This document shows positions 8,533-18,064 of a DNA stretch of 64,000 bases, in pieces. Made by a program: the position numbers and the translations under genes. This DNA is from Moesziomyces globuligerus (taxonomy: Eukaryota > Basidiomycota > Ustilaginomycetes > Ustilaginales > Ustilaginaceae): contig JARVLF010000014.1 of NCBI GenBank assembly GCA_030849465.1, positions 558,001-622,000 of the forward strand, given 5' to 3'. The notes below the pieces were generated by a model that ran no database searches, had not been told where the DNA came from, and worked only from the letters and a program-made list of their open reading frames with translations. Each line of letters opens with the position of its first letter. Within the stretch, counting starts at the first letter, position 1.

Positions 8533-11243
8533 TTACAGGTAGGGATGATGGCGCCGAGAGCTCGGAGGCGGAGGCGGAAGCTGCCGAGCGTATCGGTGAG
8601 GTGGAGACGGCGACGATCGACCAAATGGAGGAGACGCCTGTCGACAGTGTCGAGCCCCCTCCGCTGCAGCAGGGAGAGGTGCGTACATCCTCTCATCGTG
8701 TGATGCATATGCTGACCTCCTCCTGGTATCAAAGTCAGAGGCTGAGAGGGGAGCTGGACTGCTGGTTCGCGGAAAGGACTGCAACTCTGGGTGGCCCGGA
8801 GCGATCCTGGCGGACTCCGAAGAGTGGTCCATGCCTCTGAACGAGGCATTCTGGAACTTGTCAAATCGTTCGACATCACTGAGTGAGTGCAATGGACCAG
8901 AGGCGGATTCTATATACGGATCGTCTGCCCACTTGCGCCCGGCAGCCACAGAGGCACCAGTGCCGCCGAAAGCTTCAAGACCGCTGCTGGTGGCAGGACG
9001 CAAATTTGCGCGGTCGACGAGGCCATTTGCATCGACAGTACCCTGCGCCGCCCAGCTATCGTGGGGAGCCCGCCGGGCTTGATTGTATGTTGTGTCATAG
9101 TGCTGAGCGTGTCGAGAAGGCTGCATATCGAGAGATTGCCCGCGTTGTGGGGCCCAGTACGGGTCGGGACGTGTCGCTTCGCTGGAGCCGTTATGGAACA
9201 CAGCCGCGTCCACCGTCGCGCAGTCCATTTGAGTCGAGCTGGAGGGGAAAGAGATGGGAGCCGTGCGTTGACGCGCGCCGTTGGCCAGGTTGAGCTCGGC
9301 GCGCAGTGCCTCAAGACTAGCTTGTTTGGCTCCTGGTGACTCCTCGCGCTCGCGCACGATTTGCTCTGCTGTCCTACCAGTGGCCTTAGCCGTTGCTTCC
9401 GCCTCCTGCAATTTGCGCTTGGTGATCTTGGCGTACAAAAGTCCACAGGCGTTGCACAGGGTGCGAGGACCCATGGGCCCTTTTCGCCATTCGGGTGTTT
9501 CCTTGGCTTGGCATCCAAGACACTCCTGAAGGTGTTCGTTCTTGCGTTTCCTGACCCTCTTCTGACGACGATGAAATCCAGGCGAAGCGAATCATTGCGT
9601 TGTACACACAAGTTGGTCAGCTCGTGCCCATTCCATGCCCTCGCGTTGAGATTTAAGAGACTTACCATTGTTTTGCCAGCCATCTTCCTGCGATCGTGCG
9701 GCTCCATTTGCGCATATCGATGATCCTGTGGAAACATGGAGTGCACTGATCCGGCTTGCTCGAAGGTGCGTCGCGAAACGTGGTCATGCGGCAGCCTCGA
9801 TTCTGAACCCATCGGGGATGGACCGTGTGGAACGCCTTGGTCCGGGTAGCTACGGTCGTAGTGACGATGCTGAACAGCTCGTGGATGTTCAAAGGAGGTG
9901 GAACGGGAGATGGAGCGGAGCGAAGAGTCGACCGGAACTCCGTGATTGGCGTACATGCTGAGACCGCTGGAACCAGCCTCGCTTCGGTCTCCGTCCTCTG
10001 CCACCTCTCGCGTTGAATGGTGCTGAGGATATGATGAGTCGCGCCGGTGCTCTTCCAGGCTCAGGTGTCCGAGGGACGACTGGGCTCTATCTGTCGGGTC
10101 ATGAGCGGGCCAGGAGCGGTCGAAGTCGCGAATGTCGCTAGGCCGTGCCATCACAGCAGAGCGTCGCTGGAAGGTATCATCTTGACGTACGGTCTGGACG
10201 GGTGAAGGTCGAACAGTGAGCGCAAGATGTTGCGCAACTGACTCTGCGCGGCTCTGCGAAAATTCGGCCATTCGATCCAGCTCGACGTGGATCTTTCTGT
10301 GCAGCAAAGGCACGGCATCGGGGCTATGGAAGATTGTTGGTGACGCGGGGCGGCCGGAGCTGAGCCCAAGGCGACGATTGATGTCCTGGACATATATCAG
10401 ACTGTCTAGGAGGCGGTCGATTTCAGAGTGGTCGGCAAGGGACGATCTCCTTTCCGGGTTGTGGAGCTTGTTTCTGTGAGGCGAAGAATACGAGCGAGGA
10501 CGGCTGGTGTCCGCAGCAAAGCGGCCCGGTCTTTTCGGAGCTGGAGGTGGCGGGGCATGGTTGTGGTGAGCACGGTGCAAGGACGTGTGTTCCGACACGG
10601 GACTGTGCTTGTGAGGTCGAAGCGAAGTCGGCGAGCGTGAGATAGATGATGATTGCGGAGAAGGAGCTGTGGTGGCATCCGCGAAGTGGCCAAGACTGCG
10701 CGAAGAGCTCGAGATGCCAGCACCGATGGCGGTGGCTTGCAAGTCTGACCTAGGTGCCTGTGCATCGTGCGAGAAAGGAGAGAGATCGGAAATGCGATTA
10801 TCCTCTGGAAGGGCGGCTTCACGAGTTTGCAGATGCTGATGCCGATGTTCTTCGGAGATGGAAGCGGTGAGCTCCGTGAGAGGAGGTAGGGTCACTCTTG
10901 CCGCATCGGCGCGTTGCTCCATTATGGCTTTGGGATCAAAGCACATCGCCGGAGTAGCAATGTCTGCCGCCGGGTCACCGCGATGAGCTACGAGACGGAC
11001 GCGATGAGCCGCTACGCCATCTGAAGCGGTAGACTGAAGATAAGCTGAACGCTCGGGAATATGTTGATCGATGCCAAAAGTAGGGATAGGCAAATCAGCA
11101 CTTGATGAGGTGGCAGGGCGATGCGCGTTTCCTGTGTTGAGTGGAGCGCAACGGCGCCTGGCGGTAGTAGGAAGTCGCTTGGATGGGAGGAGTGGAGTAT
11201 GGTCGACACTGAGAGGATGAACGCGAACGTGACAAGTCGACAT
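8533..11243 (-). CDS. GATA-type zinc-finger transcription factor, two exons
   Basis: Exon 1 (11243-9666) and exon 2 (9561-8533) join in phase 0 across a 104-nt intron with a GTAAGT donor and GTCAG acceptor. The product is 868 aa. The single zinc finger spans the start of exon 2: C540-X2-C543-X18-C562-X2-C565, with TPEWRKGPMGPRTLCNACGL. A basic patch KRVRKRK sits just before it, and a basic/coiled segment ITKRKLQEAEATAKATGR just after. The 18-residue loop is the WC-1/WC-2-like or plant-like form rather than the 17-residue AreA/Urbs1 form. The rest is Ser/Pro/His/Arg-rich with a short hydrophobic helix RLLDSLIYVQDINRRLG. No PAS domain was seen, so a light-receptor role is not supported. It presumably binds GATA sites in the nucleus; its regulon is unknown. 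MCFDPKAIMEQR is a possible internal start. Confidence 0.88.
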
Positions 11244-14200
11244 GCGCCACAGTCACTTTCATGAGTCGCTGTATGTAGGAGCCGAAGAAGACGCGGACGG
11301 GGAGAGCAAGGGCGTGAGTATCTCCGTTGGTTATAACGACAAGACGCTGCAATCTTTTGCGAGAGCACTCGCTGAATTGAGACGTTTGAGGATGTACGAC
11401 GGCAGACCGGTGGGTGTGTGCGCCTACTCTATCCGGTGCATACGTACGAGCAGTTCTTCCGGTGTGGGGAGCACTGGCGCTGCTCGGATCGTGGGCTAGC
11501 GTGGGTGGTAGAGAGATGCAGGGAGATGCAGGGAGTGTACGTTGCAGTGTGGGATGGCGGGATGCAATGATGAGGAAGTGATGAGGTGAAGGTGAGGGGC
11601 AGCAAGGCTGAGTTTGAGGAGAAATGATCCGGTGCCTTAGACAGTCAAGCGGCTGGTGCTGTGCAACGGCAGGGGGAAGTGCGGCTGGACCGAATACGAG
11701 CGAGAGAAGCAAGCAAACAAGCAAGCAGTAAGTCGAGGCGAAACTTTGGCTCGAAGACGATGGGATGCAGGGTGCGTTGAGACAGGGAGAAGGACGGAAG
11801 AAGAGATGGCTTGGCGCCGAACGGGTTGTCGAGACAGCGTTCGTGGGACTAGGCTGAGACGCAATCTCGCGTCAAGACAAGCACACGAGGGACGGTGGCG
11901 GGAGGTACAGCGAGCGACGAGAGAGAAAAGGGATGCAGTGAGAGCGATCCGGCATGCAGGATGTAGATGCAGGTCCGTTGGGCGAGGTTGGAGTTGATGG
12001 CGAGTCGAGACTAGATCCCACGGATATGCAAGTCGGAAGCCGGAGGACGCTAAGGAAGCGGATGTTGTTCAGGAGCAACGACGGCGAGGGTAGGTCTCAG
12101 AGGATGCCGGATGATGGCGAGATGACAAGACGGAAGCGGCAAACCGGACGGAGCGGGAGCGAGATAGAAAGAGCGAGGGGAGCGAGAGAGAGCGAGGGGA
12201 GGAAGCGACGGCAGGGGGAGCGTCCTTATGCGGACCTTATGCGGAGCGCTAGCCAAGGCTCAGTCGGGAAGGAGCAGTTTGAGGGCGGAGAGGATACCAA
12301 GCCGATGCCGACGCCGAGGGTGCGGATGTGATTCGAGCGGCGGTGACAGCCCGGCTTGGAACGCAATCGGCTGCAACAGGCTTCTCGATGCAGTCGCACG
12401 CTCCGCAACAGCCGAGGGCGACGCTGGCCAACGCGAAGAAGCAAAGCGTCGTGCGCACAGCATCGAGCCCGGTCGGTCGAGGCGGCAGGCGACGACGAGA
12501 GAGTCAGAGTCCGACAGCGGGTTGCTAGGCAGGGCGCGCCTGACAATCTCGCCAACGCCATGCAGGCTCACATGTCACACTTCCAGCCACGCCTGCACCC
12601 ACTCGAGATGCAAGCCCGGTGTGAATGCGCATACACTCGAGTGCATTTCGTCGTCCTTCTTTGCATGTTTGTTGACATGGCACGATGCTACGTAGGCAGT
12701 GCAGCGCAACAGAGCAGCCCGGAGGTGCGAGCGGGCTCGGCCCGCCTCTCAACCGACACATGCGAAAATGACGGCGGACAGGCTTGACGACCCTTGCATT
12801 TACGTTGCATTAATTCGACACGCTCGGATCTCGAACAAGCGGCTTCTTAGCCTAGCAGACCACTAAAGCGAATTGGCAAGCTGACCAAAGAAAATTTTAA
12901 ATTTAGACGGACATACTGTATATTAATAAATTCTTTTTTCCTCGTTCTTTTTTTTTAAGGAAAGTGCGACGATGAATCGACGTGCAGCGCTGAAGAATTC
13001 AGGCAAAGAGACCAACCGCGGACTGGGGCCGAACACTCTTGCTGGCCTCGGGGGATCAAACCTCCGTCGGCTTGTCCGTAGAGTCGCACTGCACGAGAGA
13101 GGCGGAGCTTGGAATGCATGCAGTCAGCTGCTCTTCCCGACAGAGGCAGGGTCCGGAGGCAGGCGGCCGACGTTGGGCAGCACGAGACTCCGACGACGAG
13201 TTTGAGGGAGCGCAAGATCCGCCGTCGCCAGTGACGCTCCTCTCCGTAGCGGAGTTTGGCTGAATTTGGCACCATTTCGGTGGGTAATTTACCAGTATCT
13301 GACCTGCATCGCTCGTCAGGGCCTAGAGCTCTGCTTGGCATATCGCTTGCATCGGAGCTCATTCCCTCCGCGTCCAGCATCGGTATACTGTAAAAAACAA
13401 AAAAATTTATTTTTTATATTTAAATCATTGCACGTCTTTCTTGACCCGTTCTTCTCCTATTTGGCACCGAGCAGGCCCATGCCCGCCTCGCACAGGTGAG
13501 GATGGGACGGGTCTTCCAAGCAAGGATGATCGCCTGGGGGGGGGGGGGGGGGGGTTGAATTCCTTGGCCGGTAGCAGCCTGGAATGGAACTGCCTAAGAG
13601 ATGTGCGTCTAGATCACCGAAGGGTGGCCGCTGCGGTAGGCTTGAGCACCGATGCAAGCGGCGCTTCAAAAACCAACACATGCTGCCGGGTGAACTTTGT
13701 CTGAAACCGATTCCAGAGCGCGTTCCCTCGGACGCTTCCTTCGCTTAAAGGCGACCGTCAACAGCCGGACCCTTCGGACCCATCCGATGTCGCGGAGATT
13801 CTTGATTGCCCCTCGCACTCCTCGGAAAAAAAGGAAATGAAGGGAGAAAATGGCAAGTAGGAGACGGGAATGACACATCAAGGCCCCTGAAATTAAAGTT
13901 ACGAGCTGCAGATGTCGGTCTGCTGTGGAGCCGACCATCAACATCTCGACGGCTCGTTTGCTGTCGACACCGGACCCGAAGCGCGAGCCAAATTAAGCGC
14001 ACCAGCCCTGCGCCACCTTTTCACGAATCGATCAATGCGCCTTGGCTTGCTCAATGGTCTGATCCCTCACCGAAATGCAGCTGCCTGGCCGAAGATGCAT
14101 CAGGTTCACCGGTCCGACTAATCCAGCACGGTCACCACATCGCCATTCTCTAGCTCAAGTCCGCACGGCGAACTGCAGCTAAGCACAAAAGCATGGGTCT

Positions 14201-16431
14201 GGAGTGCATGCAATACATTGCTGCACAGTGCAGTACAATAGCAATTGTATCCACAGGACCATCGACGCCGGGCACCACACAAAGCACGGAGACGATCTCA
14301 ACACAGACGCTCGGCAGGGTCGGGCTCAGCACCCAAGCGGATCGCGTTGTATGCGTGCACGCAGCGCATGCCGTACAAGGGTCAAGAAGATAGGACAGAG
14401 GCGCACATGAGGACAGTGAGGCGTCGCGATGCAGGGCATCTGCCTCGGCTAAGATCCGCATTTGGGCGGGGCCATTTCATAAGCCGGCCACGTCGGCGGC
14501 TGTCGCTGTGGCTGTGGCTGCGGCTGGCGCTACTGTGAAGCGATTCGATCTGCACCAGGGCGCCAAGATCACCTGGGTTCAGTGCATTCTCATGGACCGC
14601 TCCCGAGAGCTGCGCGCAAACCTTGTTTTGTCCGAGAGCTGCAGCCCAGGATGAAGGGTCAAGCGACGCAGCTCCGTCCTCGAAAGTGTGCCTGGGATGG
14701 GATCGAGCATTTACTCGTAACATCCCTACTTGTCTTTGGTGCGCCCCGACGGCACAGGCGTACTTTGAGCGTCCAGGCTGGGCGGCACTCGACCCCGTTG
14801 CCATACGATCAGACAACAGCCTGCTCTTGCCTCCCATTCCGTTGTGTGGCCGAGCTTCCGTCAGTGTCGGCCAAGATCTCAGGGCGTGTTGCCCGCTCGT
14901 CTCGGTCCAGTTCCCGTCTGGAGAAGTGTTGCCTCTCCAATCTGGAAGGCGAGATCTGCAATGTCTCGATACTGTATGCGACTCGGATGGCACCCACGCC
15001 ACTACACAGTCTTCTGTAGCTGGCAGCCCCGAGCTCGCGAGACATCGGAAACCGTGGGGTCCAGACTGCAGGTCTGACGGCACTGTAGTAGCCCTGGCCA
15101 AACAGGCACGGTTGCTTGGGCCAGATCCGGCACTGCAACCACCATTTTAGCGTGTTGCGAACATTCCGCTCGCCTTGTACGGACTTGGCCGAAAAGGCGC
15201 CATCCAACCAGACCTCCAGTCATTGGCGCTTGCTGCATGTTCCCACGATCGCGATGGCCACAGGAAGGCAGCCGAGAGGATGCATTTGTAGCGATTCGGC
15301 TGCGCCGACCTCGGGGTCTAACTCTTGCTTTTCAGCGACCTGTCAATACCGGATCCTGCAGCCGCGCTGAAGCACGCTCCTCATTTCCTGCCTGGCCCAT
15401 GCCAGATTCAGGCGCCAAGCGACCCTTATCTCGGCAGTCGAGGTCGCAAACTCACGCCGTGATGACGCGAGGCTTGGGCGAGGTGTGGCAGACGTGCCAG
15501 GAGTGGGAAAATACAGTGTCCGAACCGAATCGGGCAAGGGTCCCGGACCACGTCCAGAGGCATTTTCACACCGCCCAAAGTGTGTGCCGAGCGAGCTCTC
15601 AGCTGATCGTCCGGAACTTTTGCTGCACGTTCCATGTCGCGCACTTGATCTCGCTTCTGCGACTGGACGCCGCGGGCGTACCGCGTTGCCCTCGCCTCGC
15701 CTCTCCTGGCCTAGCGCGTATCCAACCGAGCTCGGCCTCGGCCACCTTTCGCTCCTCGCTCGCTAACTAATTGTTATTTGGCCTCGTTCCTCGATTCCCA
15801 GCGATTTGCAACCCCCACGCGCATCGCCTCCTTGCTCCACACTCGCATTGGCGCAGCCGCCGCTCGGACATGTGCTCGCGGAAAGCTCGACGTGACTTCA
15901 TGCCGCCAGCCATCGCTTGCACCGTGCCAGAGACGCAAGGCAAGCCGCGTTCGAGACGCCAAAATGCATCGCCCACATACCCGGCTGCTGTACTCAGCCA
16001 CGAGCACTACGAGAGATCGACCACGAAGCGTAGTGCATGCAGAGGCACAGTTTCGGCTTCCTTCGGCCGTGGTTTGGTCGGAGAGCCTTTCGCGCCTGTA
16101 GGCGGCCTTCCGCTGCACGCTAACCTTGCCAAGCGGATTCAAGGTCGGGATCGTGGCTCGCACTGCAGAAAATCAGTGCCTGTTAGAACGACTTCGTCGA
16201 GTACTTTCTGACGCGTGCATTCAATCCGGATCCCGGGCACGGCTTGCTGCCTCCACACAAGAAGCTTCGCGTTCCCGCAGCTCTGCCAACTTCCTTCCTT
16301 GCCATCAGAGGCTCGCCTCGTATGTATCACTACGGCGCCGGCCCCCAACGAGACGGACCGCCCCAGATTTTGAGAAGCCAGGGATGTTCCGCCACCTATG
16401 ACGAGGGCGCAGCGGCGTCATACACTCCACC
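11244..16431. other. 5.2-kb gene-poor region
   Basis: No frame here gives a recognisable protein. The larger ones (14382-15101 minus, 15237-15770 plus, 15771-16211 plus) have mirror frames on the other strand and no domains. Landmarks are two AT-rich blocks (12885-12960 and 13385-13427) around a GC-rich segment, and a run of 19 G at 13536-13554. The left part probably carries the GATA promoter and the right end the WSS1 promoter. Confidence 0.45.
13536..13554 (+). repeat. Poly-G run of 19
   Basis: An uninterrupted homopolymer of 19 G on the plus strand in non-coding DNA. It is the longest homopolymer I saw in the window. Its length may vary between clones or reads. Confidence 0.9.
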
Positions 16432-17988
16432 ATGGTACATCTTCGCTTGAACGATCCCAACGCTTCACGCAACAAGCACATCAACTACATAACTGCGCTG
16501 CCCCAGTATGCAGACAGCGAGCAAGCCCACCACAGACTTCTTCAGCTTGCAGCTCAGGTACAGCCCGTCATGAAGAGGCACGGCTTCCAGATCAATTCGC
16601 TTGAGGAGTTTGAGTGGAACCGCGAGTTTGCCGGGCGCAACTGGAACAATGGCGAGACGGTCGAACTCGTTCTACGGCGCCAGAACGGATCGTTCGCTCC
16701 TTTGCAGTGGGTGCTCATGGTCTTCTGCCACGAGCTCGCTCACATCAAGTACATGAATCACATTCCATCTCAGCATGGCAAGCTCGACCGCGAACTTCGC
16801 GACGCCTGCAGAGATCTCCAGGCCCGAGGCTATTATGGCGACGGATTTTGGTCAGCTGGCAAACGTCTGCAGGACAACGCGTTTATCGCTGGCGACGGCC
16901 TCAATACCTTGCAAGGTCTCCCCGAGTACTCCTGTGGTGGAGCGTTCTCGAGCAAACCGAGCCGAAAGCGCGGCACGAAGCGACGTCGTACCAATGCTTC
17001 CTCGGCCTCACGCAAACGAGGCTTCCGTGGACCCAGCCTGCACACAGGAGCTCAAACGGCCCCCAACACCAAGGGCGGACGACGTGTACAGACATCCTTG
17101 CCGGGCTCCGGCTCTCGCGTCGATGGCAACAATCACTTGCCCAAGGCCTCGGCGTTTGATGCGTCCTACAAGCAAGACGCAAACTCAACCTTTCGAAAGC
17201 GCACGCAGACCGCATCCGCACGCGAGCTCAGGGCCGAGGCTGCCATGCGCCGACTCGGCGCGATGAAACGCGAGGATGCAGAGACCAAGCCGTCCACGCA
17301 TCACGAGTCATTCTGGCCTGACGAGAAGTCAAATTCGGCAGACGACTCAGCGCCGTCGACTTCTTCTCGGGACGGAGTCAAACGCGAAGCCGATGCTCCG
17401 AGTGAGACTGAAAGCGAGACGGAGAACGAGGAGGACGAGGCCGAGGACGATCTCAGAGAGGGAGGACTGGTGATCCGGCTGGATGACTCGTCCGAGGACG
17501 AATCGAAGCCGGCCTCACCCCAGGCGACGCCTAAACAAGAGCCGCGGGATGGACTCGCCGGTCCCAGTCGGGTTAAAGAAGAGCCCAGGTCGCAGCAGAC
17601 GCTGGCGACAAAGGAGAGCAAAGAGCAAAGACTGGAGAGGGCCAGACTGTATCGTCAGCACGAGCGGCAGCAAGGTGGCACCATGCGTTCCACCGGCGAT
17701 GACTGGAACGAGTTTTGCTCCATTGCCCGCGTAACCACCAGGGGCTCTGTCGCCCAAGACAAGCCGCATCAACACTCGTCGCGGTCCGAACCAATCGAGA
17801 TCCTTTCCTCAGACGAAGAGACCAGCGAAGAGAGCACAAATGTGCGTAGAGCGACGACCAAGACATCCCCTTCACGAGACCAAACAGCACCTTGGTCATG
17901 TCAAGTCTGCACGCTCATCAACGCAGGCCCGTCGTTGCGATGCGACGCTTGCCTCACCACCAAGGGCTCCTTCCTAGTTGGCCAGTGA
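16432..17988 (+). CDS. WSS1: Wss1-like WLM-domain metalloprotease
   Basis: A single exon of 518 aa. The Wss1/SPRTN family cuts proteins covalently trapped on DNA, with SUMO guiding activity. The WLM domain covers about residues 1-170. The zinc-protease motif HELAHIKYMNH is at 100-110 (H100, E101, H104, H110), with the typical entry WVLMVFCHELAH. A disordered acidic middle carries two likely SUMO-interacting motifs: GLVIRLDD (about 344-351) followed by SSEDE, and PIEILSSDEE (about 454-463). The C-terminus is a RanBP2-type zinc finger, W488 and C490-X2-C493-X10-C504-X2-C507. Yeast Wss1 is about 270 aa, so this version is roughly twice as long, mainly through the disordered linker. The start ATG gives the conserved VHLRLNDPNASRN. 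The gene is tail-to-tail with VPS16, 76 bp between stops. Confidence 0.92.
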   Translation: MVHLRLNDPNASRNKHINYITALPQYADSEQAHHRLLQLAAQVQPVMKRHGFQINSLEEFEWNREFAGRNWNNGETVELVLRRQNGSFAPLQWVLMVFCHELAHIKYMNHIPSQHGKLDRELRDACRDLQARGYYGDGFWSAGKRLQDNAFIAGDGLNTLQGLPEYSCGGAFSSKPSRKRGTKRRRTNASSASRKRGFRGPSLHTGAQTAPNTKGGRRVQTSLPGSGSRVDGNNHLPKASAFDASYKQDANSTFRKRTQTASARELRAEAAMRRLGAMKREDAETKPSTHHESFWPDEKSNSADDSAPSTSSRDGVKREADAPSETESETENEEDEAEDDLREGGLVIRLDDSSEDESKPASPQATPKQEPRDGLAGPSRVKEEPRSQQTLATKESKEQRLERARLYRQHERQQGGTMRSTGDDWNEFCSIARVTTRGSVAQDKPHQHSSRSEPIEILSSDEETSEESTNVRRATTKTSPSRDQTAPWSCQVCTLINAGPSLRCDACLTTKGSFLVGQ

Positions 17989-18064
17989 AGCCATCGCCAC
18001 TTGCGCAGCTACGCAGACGCAACACATCGCCGAAATGAAGAGTGAATCGTTGCAAGTTACGCGC

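Noticed and set aside
8406..8840. Plus-strand frame with acidic translation and intron-like GTGCGT...CTGAC pattern
   Set aside because: It is antisense to the coding C-terminus of the GATA factor. The intron-like signals are in sequence already explained by that gene.
12961..13330. Firm assignment as RNase P RNA
   Set aside because: Only a short long-range complementarity and a CR-V-like TGGCTGA were seen. The spacing of the other conserved blocks does not fit, so it is listed only as a lead.
14382..15101. 239-codon minus-strand open frame
   Set aside because: Overlapped by similar-length plus-strand frames, with no recognisable motif; consistent with chance in GC-rich non-coding DNA.
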